From Struthio camelus (Eukaryota > Chordata > Aves > Struthioniformes > Struthionidae), in contig NC_090956.1 in assembly GCF_040807025.1 (NCBI RefSeq), forward strand, positions 1,910,517 to 1,974,516: DNA of 64,000 bases, in the 5' to 3' direction. Made by a program: the position numbers and the translations under genes. Numbering within the stretch: position 1 is the first letter of the stretch; each line of letters starts with the position of its first letter. This document shows, one piece after another, positions 12,001 through 24,000 of the stretch. The notes beneath the pieces were generated by a model, which was not told where the DNA came from, searched no databases, and worked only from the letters and a program-made list of their open reading frames with translations.

Positions 12001-15000
12001 GCCAGGAAACTACAGGCCAGTCAGCCTCACCTCCATCCCTGGAAAAGTGATGGAGCAGCTCATCCTGGATGCCATCTTTAAGCATATGGAGGATAAGAAG
12101 GTGATCAGGAGTAGTCAGCATGGATTCCCCAAAGGGAAATCATGCTTGACCAATCTGATAGCCTTCTAGGATGGAATGCCCGGCGGGGTAGATGAGGGCA
12201 GAGCAGTGGATGTTGTCTCCCTGGACTTCAGCAAGGCTTTGGACATAGTCTCCCATAACATCCTCATAGGCAAGCTCAGGAGGCACAGGCTGGATGAGGG
12301 GAGAGTGAGGTGGATAGAGAACTGGCTGGATGGCCGAGCTCAGAGAGTTGTGGTCAGTAGCACAGAGTCTAGTCAGAGGCCTGTAGCTAGCGGTGTCCCC
12401 CAGGGGTCAGTCCTGGGTCCAGTCTTGTTCAATGTATTCATCAGTGACCTGGAGGAAGGGACAGAGTGCACCCTCAGCAAGTTTGCTGATGATACTAAAC
12501 TAGGAAGAGTGGCTGATACACCAGAGGGCTATGCTGCCATTGAAAGGGACCTGGACAGGCTGGAGAGCTGGGCAGAGAGGAACCTCATGAAGTTCAACAA
12601 AGGCAAGTGCAGAGTCCTGCACCTAGGGAGGAAGAACCGCATGCACCAGGACAGGCTGGGGGCTGACCTGCTGGAAAGCAGCTCTGCAGAGAAGGACCTG
12701 GGAGTGTTGGTGGACAACAAGTGAAGCATGAGTCAGCAATGTGGCCAAGAAGGCCAGTGGTCTCCTGGGTTGCATGAGGCAGAGTGCTGCCAGCAGGTGG
12801 AGGGAGGTGATCCTGCCCCTCTCCTCAGCCCTGGTGAGGCCTCCCCTGGAGTACTGTGTCCAGTTCTGGGCTCCCCAGTACAAGAGAGACATGGAGCTGC
12901 TGGAGTGAGTCCAGCGAAGGGCTACAAAGATGATGAGGGGACTGGAGCATCTCTCCTGTGAGGAAAGGCTGAGAGAGCTGGGCCTGTTCAGCCTGAGGAA
13001 AAGACAACTGAGGGGGAATCTGATCAATGTGATCTGATTAAATATTTGAAGGGGGAGTGTCAAGAGGATGAGGCAAGACTCTTCTCCGTGGTGTCCAGCG
13101 ATAGGACGAGAGGCAACGGGCACAAATGGAAACAGAGGAAGTTCCATCTGAACATGAGGAAAAACTTCTTTCCTGTGGGGGAGACTGAGCACTGGCACAG
13201 GTTGTCCAGAGAGGCTGTGGAGTCTCCTTCGCTGGAGATATTCAAGAGCTGTCTGGACACAGTCCTGCGCAACGTGCTCTAGGTGACCCTGCGTGAGCAG
13301 GGCGGTTGGACTAGATGATCTCCAGGGGTCCCTTCCAACCTCAACCGTTCTGTGATTCTGTGAACATGTAGAAGTGAATACATCTTCTAAGCTATGCTTT
13401 TCTTTTTACTGGAGAAGACAGGACACACAAAGTTGGAATGCGTTCTGGTCCATCTGGCCCCATAGGTTAACAAGGAAGAACGTTTTACTGAGCCCATTTC
13501 TTCCTGATGGATGAGATAATCTAATAAGCCTTTGATTCTTTGTACAACAGCTCAATAGTCACAGTTTTGGCAACAATTAATTTTGCAGCAATAATGTTTG
13601 CTATAGCCATACGGCTGGCTGGTTACAAAGGATATTTTTGACACTGAAAAACTGATATTTTGACATGGAAACATTAACTTAAGAAAAGTAACTTAATGTG
13701 TTTTCAATGTCAAAGCCAACTCTGCTTTTGCTTGGGCCAGCTTTCATTTGAACTTAGATCTCTTTTAGATTGCGAATTGGCTCATTCTCACTGGAAAAGT
13801 GACTAACTTGTTTTTTAATGATCTTTGCACCTATGTGAAATTTTCCATTAGAACACAGACTTTTATCTTAAATAGCACCAGGATGCAGTTACAGCTTTTG
13901 CTAAGAGTGGAGCCATCTTCAATCAAATTAAAACAAAAAAAAAAAAGATGACTTTGGAGTGAAGGGGAAGTGCACTAGAGGTGTTGTTTGTCAGAATGGT
14001 GAGATTTGCTTTCTCTTTCATTTCTTCCAGATTACCAGAAGGGGAATGATACAAACCCATTCCACGCTTCTCAGGATAATGGGAACTGGACTCTACTTGA
14101 ATGTCCTACTGGTTTCCAGTGGTGTCATTTGACTAATTTGTGCTTGTCACTAAACAACTGCTGCAATGCGACAGAGTGCACCAACAATTCTACCATCCCT
14201 GTTTCCCTTCAACACAATGAAAGCCAACTTAGTTATGAACTCATCGAGGAATTTCTCTTTACGATACCAGCTGGCCCTTCTTCCCCATATCTGGTCAGTG
14301 TTTTTTAGCTGCAGTAACCAGTGAATTGGTGGAGCAGTTTTCTCCGAGGGCTGTGGGTACAATAAGAATTGTTTCCAATTTGCACGTGGAGAAACTGAAG
14401 TCCATTCAAATGAAATGATTTGCCCAGTGTCACACAGAGAATACATGGCAGGCCGGGCACAAAGCTCATGCCACCACTTCCTCTCTTCCCCTCTCTAAGC
14501 CAGAGACTGCCCCCAGTTATTTGTTGCAGTAGAACAATTGGCCAAAAGTTTCTGTTTCGAGTTTTCTGCAGATTTCCTGGGCTAGTCTCATTGCTTTTAA
14601 GGAGTGGAGAAGTGGCGTAAAGCTGACTTGCACGTTAGCACATTCGAATCATGATAGCTAAGGAGAACAGAATAAATACAGCAGTCTTGCCCAAGCAACA
14701 CTTGGGTGCCGAGTGCTCAGAACTTGATGTATCAATCCACAAATGTCTCCTCTCTTTGCAGGTCACATTCAGAGAAAAAAATATCTTTGTCAGGGCCAAG
14801 GATGTCTTCAGTATTCAGCATAATGCAGGCTTGGGCTTACTCCTCCCGTGCCAGCCAAGCACCAGATCCCCTTACAGGCTCAACTCCTTAAGCACAAACT
14901 CTTCAGACTGGGCACGTGGCCTGTCTGCCAGCTTCACCGATGCCACCTGGACAAACAACACCATTTGCTCTCTCAGGGTTCACTATGCTGAGGAACAGCT

Positions 15001-18000
15001 GGTCCCAGTGATCAGCCCCCACAATGCAGGACTGGAGCATCCAGGACGCTACACAGTCAGAGCCAGTGTGGACAACGGGGTCTTCAGTGCCAATCTGTCC
15101 TGCAGTTTCTTGGTCACTTCCTGGGTGTCAGGCCTGCGTGTCATCCACCCCACTCCTCAAGGTGGCAAGGTCTATGTACCGTCCAACCGCACTACCCTGG
15201 TAGTCAAACTGTCCTCGGGGGTGAATGCGACAGCCAGCTGGCTGGGAGACAGCCATTCCTTCCCCTTCGAAGGGGCCTGCCCAGCAGCTGTTGCACCACT
15301 GACCGCAGACTGTGCTAGAGAGACCAATGACACCTGGTTTGCTGTGGTCAGCCTGAGTGGCCTCAGGGAGGGGCTGAGCACCCATGTGCTTGTTGCAGAG
15401 AATGCTGTGAGCTCCCAGAACATCACTATCATAGTGAAGGTGGAGGAGCCTATCCGTGGGCTAAGAGCCACCCCTGACCCGAAGAGCAGAGTCCTGCTAA
15501 ACACACGAGTGGTGAGTCATTATTGCTGCTTTTAATTCACTGGTAGCGTTTTTAGCCTTTAAGGCTCATGGTGTGGGATTGACTCATGAGGGGGATCAGG
15601 GCTCTGTTCCACGCTGGTCGAGGTGGAGAGCTGCTTGCCGCTAAGCGCTGGCTTACATGCCCACGCAGTCAGCACTGCTGCAGATACATGCATGTGCCAG
15701 AAAACATTGATGCTTTTGAGAAGGAAGGCAGCTCAGCTGTATGCTCATTTTAATTGCCTCAGAGGGCAGGCAGTGCTTCCTGCTAGGGGAATACTGGTTT
15801 TCCATTGGCCCAGGGGGTTGCTCAGAAAACCAAATGCATTATCAGAGGCCAGTGTTCACCTGCCTTTGACTTGTCAAGGTAGTTACTCCCTTGGCATTTT
15901 GAGTTGCTCGACTGATTCCTGCTACCAGCTGGCTGAAGCTATAAACATATTTCATCCATCCATCAAATTCTTGGACTTATTCTGGTATCTGTAGTCTTTT
16001 TTTCTCAAAACCCTATCCCCAGAGCTACACCCAAGCCCTAGGAATCTGTTTGATACCTACCCATCGTATCTGTCAAATGCTCTGTTCAGTCTTTTGCTGC
16101 TTATGGCAGAACCCTGTGCCTGCAATGCCTGTTGGTCTCAGCCTCCTTGGCTACCACAATCTGTGCAGGAGACAATGTAGGAGTGAGAAGGGGCCTGCCC
16201 TGTTCAGTGCGGGTAAACCATTTTGGCCTTTGGGTCACGCATCATCAAGGGACTAGAGTCAGAGACTCAGCTTAGTGTAGCTGAAGCTGAGTTGTTTCTC
16301 GAAGGATACCAGAAGTTTTTTAAGCTGTGAGGAAGACCTGTTCACAAGAGCAGAGCGCTGGGGCGTGGAGGTAGGTGGGGTGGGTTCTGTTCCCAGCTCT
16401 GCATTTCTCTATGAGAAGAGAAAACCAGAGATGATCATGCACCTCTGTGTCGTGCTCTGAGAGCTCTACCTTCGAGGAGCTTAATGCTGCTCCGTGCGAA
16501 GTGACGTACGTGGAAATACAGAAATAACAGACTTTCTGGAGCAACCTGCAGATTAAGACTGACACATTTCTGAGCAGAAGAGTGGTGTGGAGAGAGTGAA
16601 CTGCAAAATGCAGCAGAATCACGATCAGAACAGGGTTTTTAATATACTTTACATATGCTTTTAGAAAAACCCACAATGAGGCATAGTGAGGAAGTGAAGG
16701 AAGTTTTTCCCTACGTAGTAAAGGAGGTGGGAAGTTTTTTCCCCCTGCATAGGCTCAGCCACAGAATACTTCTCAGTCTGGCTCTATTCCCTCTCTGATT
16801 CAGCTGGAGATCTTCTGAGAAGTGCTGTGCATGCTTTTCTCCTGCACTAGTATAAAGTGTCCTCATGCCTTTCAGAGCTACGTCCCTGTGATGGAAGCCG
16901 GGTCAGATGTGACTTTCCGATGGACGGTAGATGATAAGCCATCTTTCACTTTTTACAATGTTGTCTTCAACGTTATCTACCAAAGCCCAGCTGTGTACAA
17001 GCTTTCGGTAAGCCAAGGCCTTTCCCATAACGCCATTTCAATTCTGGGTTTTCTATTCATCCCACAAACTGAGGAGGGAGAGCAGAAGGGAGAGGAGAAG
17101 GCCAAGGTTTCTTCAGCTGTCCTGCCCTACCCAGGAGCTGTCAGTAGTGCAAGTTTATGCTGGGTGCTGCAGTTGACCTGAGGAGGTTTTCAGTGTGCTA
17201 CTAAGGAGCTCTCGTCTGCTATTTCTCACTGGGCTGCTCTTGCAAACTCAATTAGCAAGACTTTTGTCTTGTGGCTTCCTTTACTGCTGCCTTGACTCTC
17301 TTCCTCATCTTTGCTTTCTCCTCTTTTCTCTGTGTTCTCCATTCTGTCCACAGAGTCTCTCCCCTTGTTGCTCTCTAGCAGGTCAGAGGCAGCAAGCCCC
17401 ACTGCAGGACACCAGAGTACCACTTTGCTATGTGGGAGACAGGAGTTCAGAACAAGGCAGAAGCAGGAGGCAAACATTAGCCTTTCACAGCCAGGGCAGA
17501 GCTTCTGCTACAAGCTGTTCTGGTCTCTGTCTTGTTCTCTTTCTGCTGATGCAGACAGGAACGCTGGATTTTGTCCTGACCCCGAAAGAAGGATAGAGCA
17601 GCGACCCTGGGCAGAGGCGGGTATCTGTTCTGGAACAGGAACATATCTCTGGCCAGAACATCCTTCTGTACCATACCCTGTACTGTGGTGCACAGTGCCC
17701 TGCTCTGGCTCCAAGCTGATTGATATGTTTGCAGGGTAGCTGCTGGCTTCCTGAAGAAAAGGGCTCTGAGGGCAGGGTAGCACTAATTTGCTGGGTGCAG
17801 CACTATGCCAACGAGTCTTCTCAATGATTGCTTCTACTTACAGAACTGACGAGGTGGCGTTAGCCTGGGGTTCCCTGGTTTCAGTGTAACAGATCCACAG
17901 AAGCTAGGCACAAACCTCTTTTACTTCAGTCTTCTGGGGTGGGAAGACTCCACTCCACTGGGCGTGAGGAATCCCTTCTGTCAGCCACTGAACTCTCCTG

Positions 18001-21000
18001 CAGGAGAGGAGGTGGTAAGGTGCCTTGTCATTAGGTGCTTCATCAGTGTTACACGCCTGGATAATCTTGAGAATCCCACTCTACTTCTGTCAGGTCCCTT
18101 CAGTCTCTTGCCTCTCTGTACTTGCTTTCCCTCCTCTTCCCAACTTTGCTCTCTCTCTCTGTGCCTGTTACACCCAGGCTGCTGGAGCTGCGCTTGGCAT
18201 GCTTGGTTTTGTGAAGTCCCATCCCCACTCTCTGTGCCTGGAGCCACACACCTGCCACTATCCCACAGAATCCAGGTGGCTCTTGCTCCCTCAGTGTGCT
18301 CCCTCAGTGTGCAGGAAGTGCCCGTGCACAGCAGCTGGAGACAGTGTGCAGGGCACACACAGAGCAAGCAAAAGGATGACTGGCAAGTTCAGGGCCAGAG
18401 GAGTGTCAGGACGAGAAGTTTTCCCCGTCTTCTTGTTGGGTAGAACCAATGCTGTGTTGGACTAACTTAGCAGTGGAGCTGTGACGATTTCAACAAGAGG
18501 TGGCTTTTCCAGGCAGGTGAGCTTCCAGTCTATGCTGCTTTCGAGTGCCATTCAGGCTATTGCTTCTGCCTTCCTGTCCCACAGGCTGCTCTTCTCTGAC
18601 CTAACCTGCTCACCTCCATGGGGGGACCTCTTCAGTACAGTGAAGCCCCACTCTCAGGAGAGGGCAGCACGGCAAGGTGATCCCAAATGCATTCTTTGTC
18701 CCACTGTCCTTCCCAGCTCACGGCCTCCAACCACGTCAGTAACTTTACAGTCAATTACAATGTCACGGTGGAGATGATGAATAAGATGAAGAACCTGACT
18801 GTGTTGGGTGTCCTGCCGGTCCTCCCTCAGAACAGCACTGTGGAGCTTACAGCACGAGTTCAGATTGATTCAGCTGTGGATGCTATGTTCCTGTGAGTCC
18901 TTGGCAAGTTGCCCAGATTTAAGGTCTTGCTGTGCATGGCTTACCAGTCTTGCCTGCATTATTTCTCTCCTTGATTTGAAATCAATTGGCCCATTCTTCA
19001 GATATTGTCTTGTTCGGTTGAAATTCCTGGAAGTGTGTTTTAGCCACTCTGGCTGGGACCTATACTTCAGGCTTGAAATGCTTTTATAAGATTGCAACAC
19101 ACTAGTTTAATATTGAGTTCTTCTGTTTCTTACCAGTGATGTACTCCTCTTTCGGTCACACTTCTGCAGCATTAGCACAGCTATTGCTTTGATACTTGGC
19201 ATTATGTTTCCCCATGGTTTTCCTGATAACCCCAACCCTGAGCCTGAAGGACAGCCCTGAAACCAGGCAAGGATTCCCCTGGGATTTCCTTTGTTCTCCT
19301 GTTACACACTATAGCATGGTTTGCGTGTTTCTCCAGGTGGGATTTTGGAGATGGCATCCAGGAGACATACCAGTTCAAACCTCCCTACAACAAATCTTTC
19401 CTTGTTCCTGATCCCAGTGTCCATGAGGTTGTAATTGAGCACAATGTATCACACACCTATCAAGACCCAGGTATGCTCAGACCAGTTCTCTGGGGAAGAA
19501 GGGGCTCAGATGCTTTTCTTGCATGGGGTTACAAGGCCAAGGACTTCAGAGATGTCCAGGCGCCTTCAAATGAAAGAATGCCTTGAAAGCCGTTGTCTCA
19601 TTCCTGAGCAAACTGCCAGAGTGACTGGAAGTCACTACCGTTTGCCATCATCTATAGTTCTGTTTCCAGAACAAGTTTGTCCACACTGTAGGAAAAAGGT
19701 CCACAGCACACAGTCTCTTTTCTGGACAGTCTCAGCAGAGAGAGCAGTGACTGGTGAGCTCTTTGCTTCTGTGCTGATGGGAGGCGAGCTAGGGAGCACT
19801 ACTGGGGGGAGCAAGAGCGAGGCCTGTTGTTTGAGTGAACAGAAAAAAAATCACTTCTTTGCATCAGTTAGACTGGCTTGTTGCTTGTTATTTGATCCTC
19901 ACGTGCGCAGCCTAGTTGTAATTCCTGCTGGTCCTGGGATGGAAGAGAGAAACACAATGCAGGAGCAGAGTATCTCACTTGAATCCCCTGTTGCACTCCT
20001 CACACTACTGCACTACTGTGAAAGCTGTTGCACAAACACTTCCCTCATGACTGTTCTTTTTCTGCTCTCTTCCTATGCAGGTGAATATGCCCTGGTGGTT
20101 CTAGTGTCAAACCAGTTTGAGAACCTCACCCATGTGACACCGGTTCACATCCACAGTTATTTGATTGAAGTGAAGATGGAAACAGATGAGGATGTTCTAG
20201 TTGTAAGCCGTCCAGTCATCTTCAGAGCCAATCCACTGCCATCTGCTTATGGTGTTGTCTACACTTGGGACTTTGGGGATGGGTCCTCACTGTTTACAGA
20301 GAGCCAGCCTACCGTGACGTACAGCTATACCAGAAGAGGGGTGTACAACATCACCTTGACAGCGAACAACACCATAAGCAGTGTGGAGACAGTTGAGTGT
20401 TACCAAGTGTTTGAAGAGATATCTGGGCTCCATGTTTCCGCAGACGAGGTAGCAGAGCTGGGTGCAGCTGTAACCTTTAATGCTTCAGTGCAGACAGGGG
20501 ACAGTATCACCTGGATATTTGATATGGGGGATGGGACCGTGCTGAGGAGCCACGTGCCAGTGGTAGAACACATGTACGTAAAGGATATCAACTGCACTGT
20601 GAATGTGACGGCTGTGAATCCTGTGAACTCTGTCTCCCAAACTGTGCCTGTTCGGATATTTGTCCTGGAAGTGCTCAAAATAGAGCCTACTTCTTGCATC
20701 CTTGAGCATCCGGACGTGCAGCTCACTGCATATGTGACAGGGAATCCTGATGAATACATCTTTGATTGGACCTTTGGAGATGGTTCATCCAACGTCACAA
20801 TCAGTGGGGATCCTGTCGTGATGCACAACTTCACCCGAAGTGGGACGTTCCCCCTGTCCCTGACTCTCTCGAGCAGGTTTAACAAGGCTCACTATTTCAC
20901 CAGTGTTTGTGTGGAGCCAGAGATAGTCAATGTCACGCTTCTTCCTTCCAAGCAGTTTGTGAGGCTTGGTGAGGAGAGCAGTTTCCAGGTCAGTGCCACG

Positions 21001-24000
21001 CCTCTCTATCAGTACCGCTACCGTTGGGATTTCGGGAACAATGAGTCCACTAGATCAAGTGGGACTGAAGTCAGCTACACGTATAAGAACGCAGGGGTCT
21101 TCCTGGTCACAGTGACTGTCTCCAACAATGTCTCATTCAACAACGACACAGCATTTGTGGAAGTCCAAGAACCAGTTGGGGTAGCAAAGATTGAACATAA
21201 TGGAACCAGGGTTTTGGAGCTGAACCAGATCTACTTGTTCTCTGCCAGCATGAACGGAACCAAAGTGAGTTACCGTTGGGACTTTGGAGATGGCACTACT
21301 CAGCCTGGCCAAATCTCTACCCACTCCTACAACAATACAGGCTGTTACACTATTAGTGTGACAGGCCAGAATGATGTGAGCTTCAACGAGACCAGGATCG
21401 ATGTCACAGTGAAACGTCGGCTCCAGGGGCTTACCATCAATGCCAGCAGGACAGTGGTGCCGTTAAATGGTTCCGTGAGTTTTGTAGCCACGCTTGTAGC
21501 TAGCAGTGCCATCCGCTACTCTTGGATCCTGTGTGACCGGTGCACTCCCATCCAAGGCTCCTCCACAATTTCCTACACCTTTCGGTCTGTGGGCACATTT
21601 AATGTCATTGTGACAGCAGAGAACGAGATCAGCTCTTTGCAGGACAGCATCTTTGTCTATGTCCTGGAGCAGATTGAAGGCCTGCAGGTGGCTAGTAGTG
21701 ACCTGGTGGAGGATGTCTATTTCCCAACTAACAAAACACTCCATTTGCAGGCAGTGGTGAGGGAGGGGACGAACATCTCATACAGCTGGGTAGCCCAAAA
21801 GGATGGTAGTGCTGTGCAGACCTTCACTGGGAAAACCTTCTCCTTGAGCATCGCAGAAGCTGGAAATTACACTGTACATCTGAAAGCCACTAACATGCTG
21901 GGATGTGCAACTGCTAACAGGACAGTGGAGTTTGTTGAAAGCATTGGCCTTCTAAAGCCTTCTGCCTTCCCCAACCCAGCTGCTATTAATGCTTCTGTTA
22001 ACATAAGTACCACCATAACCAGTGGCACTGGCATCACATACTTTTGGTACCTGGAAGATGGCTTCTCTCTTGTTACCTCTGAAGCCTTTATTATACACTC
22101 CTTCCAAAGCCCTGGAGCTATAGAGGTCATCATTGGAGCAGAAAACAAGCTGGATTCCACCAACGCAACAATTTATGTCCAAGTAGAGGAGGTCATAGAG
22201 GGGCTGAGTATAGGGACTGCAGAGCCAGACTGTAGATACGTCTCATCAGGCTCCACAGTGGTCTTTGAGGGGGAGCTGCAGAAGGGGACTGAAGTGACCT
22301 GGCTTTGGGAGGTGCCAAATGGCACACTGACTGGCCAGTCCGTGTCAGTCATGTTTCCTACAGCAGGATTTTATACCGTCTATCTAAATGCATCGAATGA
22401 CATCAGCTGGGCTCTGGCCAGCAGGAATATCTCCGTGCTGGACAGAATTCAAGGGCTAGAGGTTTTTGCCAGCAAGAAGGTGGTAGAGCCAGGGGAACAG
22501 GTCACCTTTGTGATCAGGATGCTGTCGGGTACCTCTGTGAGTTACTTGGTGAGCATAAGCGGGGACTACTCTGTGGTGCTAAACGGGTCTAAGTACACGC
22601 ATGAGTTCACCAAGAGTGGCGATTACTTGGTGACTGTGACAGTGCAGAACCAAATCAGCATTGCCCATGCCCAAGTGCTCATCTCAGTCCTGGAGGCCAT
22701 CCGTGATGTCAGGCTCCTGAACTGCTGCGAGCAAGGCATACCAACAGGCACAGAGAAGATCTTCAGTGCCCAGGTGGGGAGCGGCTCTCGCGTCTCGTTC
22801 TCTTGGCAGTTCTCCCTGTGGAAAGAGCAGGGCTGCTCTGTGGTCACCATGGCAGGAGAGAGTGTTTCCTACACTCCAGAAGCTGCAGGACTGCTTGAGA
22901 TTCACCTCAATGCCTTCAATGACTTGGGAGGTATCAATATCACCAGAACCATCCAGGTCCAAGACCCGATAGTCCAAGTCTCCCTCACTGCCTCCAATGC
23001 CTTTGTCAACAGGACAGCGCTGTTTGAAGCAACAGTGGTGCCAAGTGGCAGGGGAGTTGAGTTCTTATGGACCTTTGGGGATGGCTCTTCCACTCAAATG
23101 ACTAGGCTGGCAGTGGCCAACTATTCTTACCTGAGCCCTGGCGATTACCTGGTGGAAGTAAATGCCACCAATCTCATCAGCTTCTTCATAGCCCATCTCA
23201 CCGTCACTGTCAAAGTGTTGGAGTGTGAAGAGCCGGAGGTGGAGTTAGCCTTGCCCCCTCAAGTAGTCATGAAACGGTCCCAGAGGAACTACCTAGAGGC
23301 ACAGATTGATCTACGAGGCTGCACCAAATACCAGACAGAGCATCTGTGGGAGATATATCGAGCACCCAGCTGTCTGTGTTTGGATGACTCCAGCAGGATC
23401 CGTCTGCCAAGCGTTGATGTGAACAGACCCCAGCTAGTTATACCGAAGCTTGCCCTGGAAGTCGGGAACTATTGTTTCATCTTTATTGTCTCCTTCGGAG
23501 ATACTCCACTGTCCAAAAGCATCTTTGCCAATGTGACTGTGATACCGAGTAAACTGGTCCCAATCATTGATGGGGGTTCATACCGTGTATGGTCCAACAC
23601 TCAGGACTTAGTCTTGGATGGGAAGAAATCCTATGACCCAAACTTGGATGATGGTGAACAGACTCCATTGTTTTACCAGTGGTCTTGTACCTCCTCCTCC
23701 AAGGTGAGAGCGTTTGTGCGCAGCCGCAGAAGGTGGTCATTTGGGAGTGCCAGCTGCATGTCAGCTCCAATATACATGTTTGTGTCTGGGTTGAAATGGC
23801 GTTGAGGAGATCTTTTGTGAGCATCTTTAACAAAGCTGCTTGGGAAGGAGGGTTGCAAAGGTTATCCAGTTCCCAGTTGGGGAGGGATGGCACAAAAATT
23901 GCTATGGAGTGTTCTGTGATGCAATCTCTTGCAGTCCACTGCTGCATGCCGTCCTTATGCACTTCGGAAATATTTGCATTGGATGCTGCGGCATTCACGT

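Larger units (their letters stand above)
10535..14030 (+). other. Intron 9, host of CR1 element
   Basis: 3,496 bp, the longest intron here. More than half is the CR1 LINE (about 11465-13363). The rest (10535-11460 and 13364-14030) shows nothing recognisable; the last part is AT-rich with an A-run at 13936-13946. Confidence 0.85.
14294..20080 (+). other. Introns 10 (14294-14761), 11 (15512-16875), 12 (17008-18716), 13 (18893-19336), 14 (19471-20080)
   Basis: Non-coding apart from exons 11-14. Intron 10 has an antisense MIR-like relic, intron 11 a sense one. Intron 14 is stop-free in the frame of exon 15. Nothing else recognised. Confidence 0.8.

Noticed and set aside
11187..13272. Several 60-190 codon minus-strand open frames over intron 9
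   Set aside because: Antisense shadows of the CR1 reverse transcriptase.
19435..23805. Reading the 1,456-codon open frame as a separate single-exon gene
   Set aside because: It is PKD1 exon 15 plus the stop-free intron 14; the splice sites, exon length and phase match PKD1 exactly.
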